From assembly GCA_949987705.1 (NCBI GenBank), contig OX465281.1:241759143-241823142 (forward strand): DNA of 64,000 bases, in the 5' to 3' direction. Origin of the DNA: Thereva unica. Its lineage: Eukaryota; Arthropoda; Insecta; Diptera; Therevidae. The notes beneath the pieces were generated by a model. It was not told the DNA's origin, ran no database searches, and saw only the letters and a list, made by a program, of their open reading frames with translations. Every line of letters begins with the position of its first letter. Position 1 is the first letter of the stretch. Below are positions 10,495 to 22,097 of this stretch, piece by piece. Position numbers and translations under genes: made by a program.

Positions 10495-10905
10495 CTAGTC
10501 TAGGGGTAAGGCGCCTGACTGCTATCCCAGAGGCCCCGGGTTCGAATCCCGGCAGCGCCACGGTCCTTCGCCTTTCCCACTGTCCCATCTGCATAACATT
10601 CCTTCTCTCTTCTTCCCTCTTTACATTCCTGATTTCTCCTGTCATAGCATTCCCTAGTCCTTCCCCGCTCCATCAAGTGCATGCCATCGGTTGGTTGATG
10701 AGATTCAACTCGTTTCAGGAGGCATAACACTCCAGCAAGTTGTTCTCGATGCCCCGATGTCAGAGTCGCGAAATTGTTGGTAGTAGGTGGAATAAAATAT
10801 CGCGGCTAGGTTGTGACAGTTCCTTCCTTCTCTTCTCTCTCTTCTTCTCTCTATCTACCGGCTAGAGCAGCTGTTCGTCATTGTAATAAGAAAAAAAATT
10901 CTGAA
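10495..10905 (+). mobile_element. tRNA-derived SINE, copy 1
   Basis: The head carries TCTAGGGGTAAGGCGCCTGA (A-box region) and GGGTTCGAATCCCGG (canonical B box within a T-arm). The body is shared with the copy at 44737-45216: TTTACATTCCTGATT, GAGATTCAACTCGTTTCAGG, ACACTCCAGC and ATCGCGGCTAGGTTGTG. The first bases of the tRNA-like head are diverged. A matching 3' tail (AGATTGTCGACAGTACAAAG) is found only at 11993, so this copy may have been expanded internally by the array at 11424-11918. Confidence 0.8.
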
Positions 10906-11352
10906 GAAAGTGCCATGGCTTCTCGATGGCACAGTGGACATGAATATCTCTTATATATAACAAATGAAACGAAAGATTTAAATGGTTTTATGTTTTTTTT
11001 TCGATCTGTTATATACACTATATACATACAAACATATACATACAAACATACAACAACGATCAACAAATCCACATCACACAACTTTTTTTAAAAAGTATTC
11101 GTGCTCAAAAGTGGAAACCGCTACGTAATTAAACTATTAAAAATGCAGTGAATGATAAATAAATGCTGATGATTTGAGACCACGTGCATACATCTGCGCA
11201 TAATTACTGCCCAGGCGCAGCCAATATCATGCCATAGAGTGAGTCATCGTTAATGACTCATTAGTGTAAGCCTTACTTAGGCCCACTGCTATCCCCACAA
11301 GCTCTCCTCTACATACCTAAACGAGATCCCAACTCAGCCCCCAAACTCAGTA

Positions 11353-11992
11353 ATGAGTCATGGTAACGATTTTTGTTCCGCACATTCTTTTAAATAGACC
11401 CCAGGGATAAGACATATTCATGTCAAAACAAAAACAAAAACAAAAACAAAAACAAAAACAAAAACAAAAACAAAAACAAAAACAAAAACAAAAACAAAAA
11501 CAAAAACAAAAACAAAAACAAAAACAAAAACAAAAACAAAAACAAAAACAAAAACAAAAACAAAAACAAAAACAAAAACAAAAACAAAAACAAAAACAAA
11601 AACAAAAACAAAAACAAAAACAAAAACAAAAACAAAAACAAAAACAAAAACAAAAACAAAAACAAAAACAAAAACAAAAACAAAAACAAAAACAAAAACA
11701 AAAACAAAAACAAAAACAAAAACAAAAACAAAAACAAAAACAAAAACAAAAACAAAAACAAAAACAAAAACAAAAACAAAAACAAAAACAAAAACAAAAA
11801 CAAAAACAAAAACAAAAACAAAAACAAAAACAAAAACAAAAACAAAAACAAAAACAAAAACAAAAACAAAAACAAAAACAAAAACAAAAACAAAAACAAA
11901 AACAAAAACAAAAACAAAATGAGTCATGGTAACGATTTTCGTTCCGCACATTCTTTTAAATAGACCCCAGGGATAAGACATATTCATGTCAA
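11353..11992. repeat. 74-bp direct repeats bracketing an AAAAAC array
   Basis: A 74-bp block starting ATGAGTCATGGTAACGATTT and ending GACATATTCATGTCAA occurs at 11353-11426 and again at 11919-11992, differing by about one base. A pure hexanucleotide array fills the space between. Reverse-complement copies of the same block flank the unrelated array at 55,275-57,632. Confidence 0.9.
11424..11918. repeat. AAAAAC hexanucleotide array, about 82 units
   Basis: About 495 bp of uninterrupted AAAAAC (GTTTTT on the other strand). It is very homogeneous, which implies recent expansion or active homogenisation, or an assembly-polished length. Long open frames in several frames arise because six is a multiple of three; they are not genes. 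Confidence 0.97.
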
Positions 11993-12056
11993 TAGATTGT
12001 CGACAGTACAAAGGGACTTTCCGTAAGCCTCTAGTCTGTCACATAAAACAAAAAAA
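11988..12056 (+). mobile_element. SINE 3' tail
   Basis: AGATTGTCGACAGTACAAAG, then GGGACTTTCCGTAAGCCTCT and an A-rich end match the 3' end of the SINE at 44737-45216 (about 45162-45216). It directly abuts the second 74-bp repeat. This suggests that the SINE begun at 10495 ends here, with the intervening 1.1 kb inserted or expanded. From 12057 to about 12620 I see no gene, only AT-rich sequence with AATTCGAATTA palindromes. Confidence 0.65.
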
Positions 12057-12624
12057 ACGGTGGCTTCTGTACAAGATTTGCTCATCGTCTGGCCAATTGG
12101 TCCGTCTTCTCTTACACCTGATGTTATCCTTGCCAAAAAAGAGTGCACATTCTGGCAGGTTTGGCTTTGATATAAACTGCGCCTTGTGCCACAGGCTATG
12201 AGATAATAGCCTTAGATTTGTATGCTTTTCTAAGCGACTTCGTCTCTGATGGGGTTCGGTACATCAATGCGCCTTCTAATGTTAGACGGAATCCGCGTTT
12301 CCTTTCAGAGCAACTCGAATGCCATACATCCTTTAAAAGTTGGCATCATCCTCATGCACCGCCAGACTACGCTTAATCTATCCTATCCTTTACCTAGTTT
12401 ATAGCTACTCCAAAAATAATTCGAATTATGGATCATCCCAAATTTTTTACCCTATAAACGAGGTAATTCGAATTATGGCTTAAACCGAAATATTTCGGCT
12501 TAAGCCATAGTTATAAGAAAGTATTTAATACCCGTTTATACGCTAATTCGAAATTTGGATGTAACTTTGAGTTAAATCGATTTAATTTTTCTGCTATAAA
12601 CTAGGTACTTGACTCGATCCGTCC

Positions 12625-12725
12625 AGTTAAGCTTACTGCTGGACATTGCACGAAGGATATATGTTAAACATGACGGACTAGTAGGGTGGTCGCTGAAGTT
12701 AGACTCTCGCATAAAAAGAAATCGC
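12625..12725 (+). mobile_element. 3' end of a Jockey-like LINE
   Basis: TTAAGCTTACTGCTGGACATTGCAC in two adjoining pieces and ACATGACGGACTAGTAG match the 3' end of the LINE near 28,485-28,560. Only the untranslated tail remains. Confidence 0.55.
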
Positions 12726-12839
12726 AAGCTCTGAATAAGGACCAGGGCCGGGAGTTGCCCATAACCCTTCATTGCAAATCGATTTTTGTATTGGCAATGC
12801 TAACTCGTTTGAAAGCATATTATACAAGAAAGTTTTTAT

Positions 12840-13677
12840 TAGTGATGAAACGATTTCGATTACGATTAATCGTAATCGACGATTATCAGTATTTAACGAT
12901 TAATCGTAATCGTCGATTATTTGTCGATTATCTATAAAACGTATTTTGAAATAAATTTTGTTTAAATTCTCGTTAACAACCTTTATAAATGCGTCTTATA
13001 GATTATACCTTTACATGATGTATCCGAACGCATTAGGAACTCTCCTTCGACAGCTTAGGGAGCTCCCAGTCCCGTTCGCATAGTTGGCAAACAAGTTTGG
13101 ATGGTTTTTTACATTTTCTGCTCAGAGCACATTAGTACTGGCAAATTTAAACAGTGAAGCTTCTGTTGCTCAGCTCTCCATCAGTAAAACAGTATCTGGG
13201 GTATCTGCAAGGATATAGTTGATGACACAGAAATGAATGAGCCTCTTTTTTTTTAAATGTCAAAAACAACGCGACTATTTGTGCTTTTTATATGTAGGTA
13301 ATCCACCCACAGAAGAAGTAGACTCGTGTATAAAATCATCCAACATACTGCAAGATGCCGACATTGTTCAGTTTTGGGAAATAGGGACACAATACCCAGT
13401 TTTGAAAAATCGCAAAAATATTTGTGTTTAAAGCTTTCCAGTGTCGCATCTAAGAGGTTGCTTTCGATTGCCGGCTTGATTCAGAAGTGTTGTGTTTGCA
13501 ATATTTAAATTTTGAATACTAAATTTTGTAATATTGTTACATATTTCCTTAACTTTGAAATATGTTTTATTTAAAATATACAAAATGTTGCAATAATCGT
13601 AATCGTAATCGTCGATTATTGTGGCTGATAATCGTAATCGTTATCGTAATCGCTAAGTGATAATCGTTTCATCACTA
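12840..13677 (+). mobile_element. hAT deletion derivative with 8-bp target duplication
   Basis: GTTTTTAT lies on both sides (12832-12839 and 13678-13685), the 8-bp duplication typical of hAT insertion. Ends are TAGTGATGAAACGATT and its inverse, followed by many ATCGTAATCG-type subterminal repeats. Between about 13340 and 13480, in two frames, the plus strand keeps DADIVQFWEIGTQYPVLKNR and SSVASKRLLSIAGLIQ, the C-terminal dimerisation region of hAT transposases. The rest of the transposase is deleted, so this 838-bp element would depend on an autonomous relative. From 13686 to about 14680 no gene is seen. Confidence 0.85.
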
Positions 13678-14679
13678 GTTTTTATGCAAAAATAAGAGAT
13701 TTCAGATACACAATAATTCAAAGATCAATAATTTTGTCCAAGAATTCCCACAATATCCTTTTCCGTTCAGCATAAATTTCATTTTTTGCAACATTATCTC
13801 AAAATAGACTTTTAACAAATTATGCGTGATCACCTAATGCAAGAAAATCTCCGATTTGCATTTTAACTAAGTTTAACGAACCAACATTAACATTGAAATT
13901 AGTCCAGAAACCGATCGACTACATTCGCATATAAAGTTTGATCAACCCGAAGATAAATGGACTCACACCGATCATCATAAATTTTTCACACCTGACATCT
14001 AGAGAATTTCTACATGCTTTTGGTCATTAAAGTTTTTGTTTCTACAAAAATATTTAACAAAAAATATGTAAACAAATATTTTATAAGGAAATAATTTATG
14101 CAAGTGACTCAATATTTTTGTTTTGTTTTAGACACATAGTATAAAAGAATGTTTTTTTTTTGTTACCTGGATGATCATGTTACGCATTACGATCGCATGT
14201 GACCTTTTGGATTAGAATATTTTGGAAGTCAAGGAGTTTCTATATTTGGATTGGATGACAGTCCATCAAACTAAACAAGACTTTACTACAAAGTCTTTTG
14301 TGGTGTTTAGTATTATTTTTGTTAATTCTTTAAAAATTACAATAAAAATGTTTTGTGAAGATTTAAAAAAAAGTGTGATGTATCCTAAATGTTGTTTGAA
14401 ATCGGCTTGTGATATTTTCAATAGAAACAAGTCCATGTTTACAAGAGTGAGAAAAACAAACAAGTGATGATCTACCATAGAAGGACACTGTTTTGGACAT
14501 GTTACCTCATTGGGGCGTTAAACTTCTTATAGTTTCACTTAAGCAAGGCAAGGTTTTGAAAACATAGAAACATAATGGTCACTACTTTTATCTTGTGTCA
14601 TATAAAAATACCACAAACTAAATTTCTTTAGCCTGGTTTTAAAAGAGGATTTTAAGAATGCGATTTTAAGCTAGCAAGT

Positions 14680-15400
14680 CTCTATACCTGGCCTCAGCTG
14701 AATAGATGATTAAATGGGGAGCGTATTAATTCATTTAAAGCTAAAGAAACCGTCTTCAGTATATTAAGCTGAGAAACTCCTGTCATGAGAGTTAAATCAT
14801 AATTTGATGACATGTTGGGAAGTTAGATATTTAATTCTCCCGCTAGCAGTAAACATTTCGATACTGCTTTGTCACTCGTTGGAGTTTTCTTCAGGAGACG
14901 CATAGTATATAGGTATTTCAAACAGTTTGACTTTACTAAATCCACTGACAATAATAATATAACCCCTGTGGTTTTCAAAAACTCAAAAACTTGGATACTG
15001 GTACATCGCTTTGGTGAGTCTGATCAGATTGCTTTTGATATTTAAATGCTTTTGACAGAGTATGGCACCATGCTCTGTCGACTCAGCTTTAAGCTATTGG
15101 GATGGAATCACTTCTACTTAAATGATCTCCTCTCATTCCCCTTTAATCCACTCCAACAGCTTCGCTGAAGACGGTGATTAATCCTACTGTTTCGATAATT
15201 TAAGACAAACATAAGCCAGACCTTCATCGTTCTTCCTTACATATCAGTGGACGGTGCAAATACATCATCAGAATAACTTTATCTGAGGACCTACGATCGC
15301 TAAACAAGCCAAACCTCGATCAAGGTATCTCTTCTTCTAATCCTTCGTGGGACCTAGGGTGAAAAGAGTCTGAATTATGAGTTTTGCATTAGCCTGTCGA
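14680..15400 (+). pseudogene. Highly degenerate Jockey-like LINE
   Basis: Scattered plus-strand matches follow the order of the LINE at 20,066-28,590. The stretch near 14,935 matches its STGPDNIPP region, GESDQIAFDI lies near 15,020, and TTTGACAGAGTATGGCACCA (the FDRVWHHAL region) lies near 15,050. Frames are interrupted throughout. This is an old copy of that family. Confidence 0.5.
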
Positions 15401-15404
15401 TAGA

Positions 15405-17700
15405 TGTAGACTTGGTTGTGCTGCCGTTTAATTTGACGACGAAGTGTTTTCGTACTCGTTTGCTTACTTCATATGGCCCTCGAAAGGAGGTTCGAAATGT
15501 TTCCGAACTCGGTCCACTCGTATCAAAACGAACTCGGCATCCTCCAGGGGGCTACTGGCACGTATGCATCCTTTTGGACCGGCTGTCGATGATATATTGC
15601 CTTAATGTCCTTCATATAAGAACGATGGCGAAAGAAGAATTTTGATTCGGCAATTGGATTTTCATCGGTTGTAATATAAATCGAATTGGGAAGTCTCAGA
15701 TTCTCACCGTATACGGGCTCGGTGGGTGAGCATTGCAAGTCGGTCTTGATTGCCGTGCATATGCCTAACTTGAACATCGGTTGTGATCTCAAGTGGTACT
15801 CCAAATCGTGGGACGAGTTCAGTGACGATTATTTGTGTCCTTGTTGAAGCTGAGATACCCCGGATTGGGTGTGCTTCATCAACAATTGTTACGATATAAG
15901 AGAATCTACGAGATGGGGGTAGGCGTTCCACTACATATGCATATCCATTAGGGTGGTCCTTAAAAACTTTTTTCTTAATTTTCTTTGGGGTCACCCTTTT
16001 ACTTATAAAAAGAGATTACTGTAATTTTTTTTTTGGATTTTTAGACTGCGGTTTAGGGGTTGCTACCGCTAAGTATAAATTTAATATTTTAGGAATGACA
16101 TCTGGATTTATCTGGGCCTTCTTCTATGGTTTTTCTTCAATTTTGTTGCCTTGTCTACAAGAGCTTCGTCATTAAAAAGTACAATTGCAACAATTTCCTC
16201 TGATAGTTCCCCTGATAAGTAATACAAATGCCGAAGAAAAAATTGTTCATTGCGCACCTTGAAATTTCCTTATTGACACTTTCATAATCTTTTAAATTCT
16301 TCAAATCAGCAGCAAATCATTTCTTGGGTAAGTATAATTAGATCGTAATTGAAACTAGCTGTTTTAAAGGAAAATGGTGGATGCTTTAGCAAATGAAGGC
16401 AACAAAAATGAAAAAGAACCATTGAAGAAGGCCCAAACCGGACCAGATGTCATTCCTAAAATATTGAATTTATACATAGGGGTAGCGACCGCTAAACCTA
16501 AGTCTAAAAATCCCAAAAAAATACAGTAATCCTTTTTTATATAGTAGAACAAAATAACAGGGTGCCCCAAAGAAAAGTTTTTTAAGAACCACCCTAATAT
16601 CCATATATGGATGTTCGAATCTATTATTTGGAAGCGGGAATGCTTCAAATGGAGATTTGGTATGCCATAACAATTTGCACTTTTGGCAACCTAGGCATGA
16701 TCGAGATCACTCATTGCAGTCTTTATTGATAGATGACCAGAGGTATTTTTAGTAACGGCTTATCTTATGGCACCAATACCGTGGTGGGAGAGACTTATTC
16801 AGAGTTGAAGTGAGTATATAAGGCCTAGGAGGCCTGTACTAGTTTCACACCACACCTGATGTTCGGTAAATGGTATTGGTGTGAGAACTAATTTTACCCG
16901 TGAGCCGTTGCTGGGTTCCTTTTATGGAGACTTCAACCCTGCGTCACCTTGTTGAGCCTGAGCTAGTGTAAGCAGGTCAAAGTTGACCAAGTCAGCATTT
17001 TTGGCTGCCAGTGAGCGTGACAAGTAGTATGCGACAACGTTTTGTTAACCTGACACATGTCTGATGCGGTTGTTTAGAAACTTGATCTCTTGTGCACCAA
17101 AAACGCCTAATGGTTCAATCGAAGCTATCGAGACGTTTAAAGAGCTTTTCAAGGTGAACGGTGTGAACCTTTGAACTGCATTCCGTAAGCCGAACGGCAT
17201 ATGGGTAAATTCATAGACCAAATGGCAATATGCACGTACCAAGTCAACCTTCGAAAAAATTGTGCAGGCGTGAAGATTCTCGAAGAAATTCTGTATGTTC
17301 TTGATTGGATATCTAGCCGGAACAGTGACAGCATAAAGGCGATGGAAGTCATCGCATGGCCTCCAATCATATGAGCGCCGTTTAGGGTCCAGATAAAGAG
17401 CAGTAGCTGCGAGGGATGACGAAAGGCAATTGACATTATGTTTAACTTGGAAGTTAAAATTGGGCGGTTTTTTTAACGAAGAGTACAGCTCTGTGTATAT
17501 ACCAGGAATTTGACATGGAATTGATTCGCGGTTGTAGCTAAAGGATGCATGCAGAAGAATGTTCGGGTTTCTGTTGTAGACCGATAACGCCTTGGCGGGA
17601 ACAATTGAAACATCCGCCCCCGAATCAATAAGAGATTCTTTCCGATTGTTGGTGTCACGGACGAATAACCGATATGAGCGGAGAGTTTTTTCACATATGT
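15405..17700 (-). pseudogene. Degenerate Ty3/Gypsy retrotransposon pol
   Basis: Minus-strand remnants appear in gene order. Near 17,690-17,590 is an aspartic protease piece (LIDSGADVSIVP-like, frame-shifted). From 17,436 to 17,045 there are reverse transcriptase blocks (RYPI, FSKVDLVRAYCHL, FTHMPFGLRNA). From 15,994 to 15,412 there are integrase blocks (RRFSYIVTIVD, RFGVPLEITTD, AIKTDLQCSPTEPVYGENLR) and a C-terminal RVDRVRKHFEPPFEGPYEV. RNase H is largely missing, and a 648-bp MITE splits the integrase. Frames are broken many times, so this is a fossil copy unrelated to the intact element at 21.9-26.4 kb. Confidence 0.75.
15949..16596. mobile_element. Foldback MITE, hAT-like, 8-bp target duplication
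   Basis: ATATCCAT flanks both sides (15941-15948 and 16597-16604). The ends are TAGGGTGGTCCTTAAAAA and its inverse, and the arms remain complementary for about 170 bp (GGAATGACATCTGG near 16,093 pairs with CCAGATGTCATTCC near 16,443). The TAGGG start and 8-bp duplication suggest a hAT-type non-autonomous element. It is inserted in the gypsy integrase remnant. Confidence 0.85.
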
Positions 17701-18880
17701 AAAATATGTGAAAAATTATATCTAAAAGAAATGCATGTATCTTTAGTTTAACAGTTGATCATGGTATGATGTTTCCATTAAATAAATCTTTCAAGATCAG
17801 TGATCATGAAACACCTAGTTCAATCAAGCATACCCTTTTCGTGACTTGAGCCAGGTAGTTTCTTGATATTGCTGCTTTATATGAGAATTCTTGAACCTAA
17901 CACTGACTAGATGATCCTATCTTCAAATTCAATATGAGATCACCACTAAAATTCAGACCATTCCACATTTATCTTCTTGGATTTGATTCACGCCGTCTAG
18001 ACGACGTATTATCACATGTTTTATTGTGTTCTGGTAACTTTTGAGTGTCTGAAAAATATTTTGATTTTTAGTGATAAAGTATTTTTATGAAAATTATACA
18101 ATAACGTGCAATAAAAAGATTCCAAAATTCTTTCTTATGTCGAAAAATAAGCAATAATTCTGAAAACCTTTGGTATAAATTTGTGTTGCCGATCAATCGT
18201 CAGCTGGTCATAAAATGCTGCAGTTTTCGTTTAACGACATTTTAAAGACCATAAATTTTGAGACTTTATGACTGTGAAGACAGAAAACATGTGACAATTT
18301 TTGTGCTTTTAAGCTAGGCTATAACTATTGAAACATCCGCCATCGTTTCGGGAATAATTTCATGGGCCAATTCCAAATTTGAACTATTTTTTGCACATAG
18401 TACGAAGATCTAGTAAAAATCTAGACATTTTTAATGGCCACTTAAATTTTTGAAACTTCTAAATGGAAGTCTTTCTTATTCTAGAATGGGAATGGTCCAA
18501 ATTGACCCGTGAAATCCGATTAAATTCTTCGATTTTTAAATTTTAAATTCTGCCGTTGCCGTTGTTCTCTCCAAAAAATTCTTTCGCCTGGAACAAAACC
18601 GCATAAACAATGCCCGCTAAAATTCTAAAAATGTCTCCTAGTAAAAGTCGATAAACTAAATTCAAACCGGTTTGAGTCGCAGCGAATTGCATGGGAAATG
18701 ACAAGTTGATTGTTCTATTAATTATCTCATAAATTTTTTATCCGATCTTTGGACCATTTACGTCACTTTAATGCCAAATCATTTTATTATAAATAAAAAA
18801 TTTTATTATGGGTTGATGCTAAAATTGAACTTTTGTTTGATGCCGCCAGGTTTACAAGAGGTCATCCTAAACGTTCTTGT
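17701..18880. other. No gene seen
   Basis: AT-rich sequence without convincing coding potential. A short palindrome around TTTTTCACATATG lies at about 17,685-17,718. The 3' part (from about 18,700) is the upstream region of the peptide gene at 19,040. Confidence 0.4.
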
Positions 18881-18881
18881 A

Positions 18882-18927
18882 GGCGTTTCCCTTTTTTTTT
18901 GGAGTTATGCTTCCAAATTTATATATA
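18882..18927 (+). promoter_or_regulatory. Promoter of the diverged peptide gene
   Basis: A TATA box (TTATATATAAGC) lies at about 18,917-18,928, some 115 bp before the ATG, so transcription probably starts near 18,950. GGCGTTTCCC at 18,882-18,891 is a loose match to an NF-kB-type half-palindrome. Unlike the A and B genes, no divergent partner or conserved block is visible upstream. Confidence 0.5.
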
Positions 18928-19039
18928 AGCAGAAGAAATATGAAGAAGCAGCACAGTTCTGAGCGAGAATTCCTAGAATTGATCTTTTGAAGAGTGTATA
19001 AGTTAAAAGCAAAGCAAAGCAAACCCACAAAATACCAAA

Positions 19040-19354
19040 ATGAAGAGTTTAGCAGTTGTACTTGCACTTGCTCTATTCATGGCTGTGGCATACGCGGCTC
19101 CTGTTGAAACGGATATTGAAGAAGACGGTGAAGAGGCAATTGTTTATGCAAAGGCTGCTGATGGTCCTGCTGATGACATTATTCCAGTTGAGACTGACCA
19201 ACAAGAACCGGAAACCCTCTTGGGTGTAGATGGACAAGGACATGACAATGAGTCTGATCGGGAAGCAAGAGGCACTAGATCATTTCGTGTTGTTTTAAGA
19301 AAGGCACCTCAAACAAAGTATTACTTGGTTAGACGTTCGCAGCTGGGATATTGA
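19040..19354 (+). CDS. Diverged secreted peptide precursor of the QGHEN family
   Basis: This 104-residue single-exon precursor starts with a signal peptide (MKSLAVVLALALFMAVAYA) followed by AP, then a highly acidic pro-region and the block ETLLGVDGQGHDNESDREAR, nearly identical to the A and B families of the main cluster. The cleavage site is altered: where A and B have RRARR or RRTRR, this gene has RGTRS. The C-terminal segment (FRVVLRKAPQTKYYLVRR plus five residues) keeps the alternating pattern of family A but is much less arginine-rich. It lies just left of the nested LINE block. Ignoring that insertion, it would sit roughly 0.4 kb from gene A1 in convergent orientation. A secreted cationic host-defence peptide is likely but unproven. 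Confidence 0.85.
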   Translation: MKSLAVVLALALFMAVAYAAPVETDIEEDGEEAIVYAKAADGPADDIIPVETDQQEPETLLGVDGQGHDNESDREARGTRSFRVVLRKAPQTKYYLVRRSQLGY

Positions 19355-19639
19355 AGTAGGACGATTTTTAAAAGTTATTGAGTAAATCGATGATGATTAC
19401 AAAAAAGAGTATTAATAAACTGCATTTAAATTTAGTCAACAATTTTTTAAATTGCATCTTAATCGAATCTTAATCAGTTGTGGTCTCAGTATTCCATTCC
19501 ACCAACACAGAGACCATGGCGTTAATTTCCACCTGGAGAGCTGGTCTTCCAGCTATTATCCCTTTACATTAATCTTCAATAACCTTCCCCTATCTCATAC
19601 CTTTGAGCTCAAGTAGTGAGAAACTAGAGCCTTATAGCT

Positions 19640-20065
19640 AATAGCAAATTTTAGGCGGTCACCGATTAGGAAATCGTTATGAAAGGAAATGGATTGAGTC
19701 GAAAGTTTACACCCTTTGTATAAGTCGTACAATTCGTGATTGTAGTATATTCGGCGGACCTTCCTCTCAAATATATCCCTCTTGTCTGCGGATTTCTGGG
19801 AGATATTCAATGTTTCACACCCATACGTAGCTACTGTGCGTGAAACGGTTTTGTAGATTCTTATTTTGGTTTTTCTATGGGTGTCTCTGGATTTCATGAC
19901 TGGCAGTAGTGAGAAGTATGTTCTTTTTGCGGCATTTATTCTTCGTTGTACGTCTATCGTTTCATCGTTGTCTTCACTGAGTGTGGACCCCAGGTAGTTA
20001 AATTGGTTCAACCGTTCGAAGATACTTCCAAAGCACGTCATTTTCTTCTGTTTTCTATACAGGAG
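19640..20065 (-). pseudogene. RTE-type LINE, C-terminal part
   Basis: The minus strand keeps FERLNQFNYLGSTLSED, INAAKRTYFSLLPVMKSRD, RTVATYGCETLNISQKS and DIFERKVRRIYYN, the post-polymerase region of RTE-like LINEs. The fragment stops at 20,065, where a plus-strand Jockey-like LINE begins. The YADD-bearing part of apparently the same RTE copy resumes at 28,595. It appears to be one element split by the later insertion. Confidence 0.7.
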
Positions 20066-21500
20066 TCCTAATATCAGTACTGAAGCCTCCTCTTTAGCAT
20101 TTGACGCTATCTCTGAACGTATCTCCGGTTTTTTATCCTCCCATCCGGACTGTGAGATCATTGTTGCGGGTGATTTCAACGTTCACAACGTAAATTGGCT
20201 GAATTACTCAATTGGCACCAGTGTTTCTGGCAGGGATGCCGAGCTCTTTTCTGAGACAAATAACCTATACCAAATTGTCAACGGTCCTACGCGTATTCCT
20301 GACACTGCAGGTCAAGGACGCCACCTCCTTGATCTCTTTCTTACCTCGCACCCAACAAAATACTCCGTCGAAATTGACTCTCCTCTGGGCAACTCAGATC
20401 ACTGTCTAATCAGCGCCCACTTCCCATATCGATCTCCTACCCCAACTACGCCAGCTCCTAGGAGAACCGTTTGGCATTATGGGAAGGCCAACTGGTGGGG
20501 GCTGATTCGCTTTTTTCAATCTACTGACTGGGATCTATGTTTCCAGAACCGCGATGTCAACTTCGCCGCTCTTTGTATTACCAACATTATATTGGCTGGT
20601 ATGCACCTATTCATTCCTCATTCCTCCAAATCCATAAAGCCTAGGCATCATGGATGGTTTAATCGGGAATGCAGTTAAAACTAAAGAAGCCGCCTACAGA
20701 GAGTACAGACATTCTCCGAGCGAACTATCTAGACGTGAGTACATCAGGTTGAGAAATTCCTGTAAATCCACCATCAGGAAAGTCAAGGAATTATACGACG
20801 ACAGGCTGAGAAATAAACTCATTAACTCCACTGCTGGCAGTAAAAATTTGTGGTCCTTGGTAACCTCCATCAGGAAGAATTTTACCTCACACACAGCGCC
20901 TCCATTTATCTACAACAGGCAGGTGATAACAGAAAGCAAACCCAAGGCCGACTTACTTGCATCTCTGTTCGCCGCAAACCCTTCCTTACCCGATGCTGAC
21001 ATGCAACCACCAGAAGTTTTGACATGCAACCACCAGAGTTTTCTTCAGAACACGTGAAGTGTATAGGTGTCTCAAAGAGCTTGACTCCAATAAATCCACT
21101 GGCCCCGACAATATTCCCCCTATGGTTCTTAAAAAATGTGCCTCACCTTTGGCTAAACCTCTGCGCAAAGTTTTCGCCCTATCCTACTTCTCCAGAGTCT
21201 ATCCCGACTCGTGGAAACTGCCCCATGTTCGGCCCATACCAAAAAAAGGTGACGCTAGTGACCCCGCTAACTACCGCCCAATAGCAATTACTTCTATTCT
21301 CTCCAAAGTGATGGAGACAATAATAAACAAGAGGCTTTTGAGATATCTTGAACACCACAAAATATTAAATGACAAACAGTACGGCTTTAGACCAAAAAGA
21401 TCTACTGGCGACCTCCTTGTTTGCCTAACTGAACACCTCAACCAAAGTATACACCGATTTGGTGAATCTGGCCTGGTTGCTTTAGATATCTCCAAGGCCT
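20066..21500 (+). pseudogene. Jockey-like LINE, 5' part (endonuclease and start of polymerase)
   Basis: The plus strand starts in the endonuclease (NISTEASSLAFDAISERI, IIVAGDFNVHNVNWL, GNSDHCLISAHFP), passes the linker RRTVWHYGKANWWGL and enters the polymerase (STGPDNIPPMVLKKC, VRPIPKKGDASDPANYRPI, KQYGFRPKRSTGDLL, VALDISKAF). Frameshifts occur near 20,670 and 21,030. The copy is 5'-truncated and is cut at 21,500 by a second LINE in the opposite orientation; the polymerase continues at 27,355. Confidence 0.8.
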
Positions 21501-21853
21501 TTTTTTTTTTTTTTTTTTTTTATGTGGCAGTGCTAAGATCAGGAATCACCCTTTGTACTACTAGTCCGTCATGTCATTTGTCACGTCATGGTGCAATGTC
21601 TAGCAGTAAGCTTAGTACGGGGGGGGGGGGGTTGGAGGGGTTATAAAGGAACGGGAGGGAATTGAAGAAGGTGGTGATGAACCCTGCGTTTGAACTCTTG
21701 GATGTTGTAGGAGCTCGGAAATACTGACTGCGAGAGATTATTCCACAGCCGAGTTGTTCTATTAACAAACGAATTCATATCTTGTTGAGTGCGTGAAAGG
21801 GGGAGTTGCAGGTGGAGGGAATGAGACGAGTGGGCTAATCTGGTGTTGTGGGT
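21501..21853 (-). mobile_element. Inserted Jockey-like LINE, 3' part
   Basis: A 20-base T-run at 21,501 is the poly-A tail of a minus-strand LINE. Its 3' end follows, then coding sequence up to 21,853 (THNTRLAHSSHSLHL, NSFVNRTTRLWNNLSQSVFP, YNIQEFKRRVHHHLLQ). Coding continues in frame at 26,432 beyond the LTR retrotransposon. A G-run at 21,620-21,629 is in the 3' untranslated part. Confidence 0.85.
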
Positions 21854-21858
21854 ATAAG

Positions 21859-22054
21859 TGTCATAATGTGAATAGAGACATCTATTGTCATAATGTGAAT
21901 AGAGACATCTATTACATGTTTTTGAATAAATTATGTACAATATTTGTAGTTAAAGAAGAAGAAGGCACTTGTATTTCAATTGCTCAAGCCACTTGAATTG
22001 TAACCTCTGTAATGTAAAGTTAAAAGAATAAAGAAATGTGAAAACAATAAAACA
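21859..22054 (+). repeat. 5' LTR
   Basis: The LTR starts TG and ends CA. It begins with a direct duplication of TGTCATAATGTGAATAGAGA plus CATCTAT, so the first 56 bases are two 28-bp units. AATAAAGAAATG near 22,027 may serve as a polyadenylation signal. Confidence 0.93.
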
Positions 22055-22097
22055 TGGCGCAGTCGAAAACGGAATAAGAATCGGGAAAAAAATATAA

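Noticed and set aside
10427..10730. Overlapping frames at the SINE head
   Set aside because: They cover a tRNA-derived repeat and the same peptides recur at other SINE copies.
11347..12011. Open frames of 160-200 codons across the AAAAAC array on both strands
   Set aside because: Products of a hexanucleotide repeat, with no independent support.
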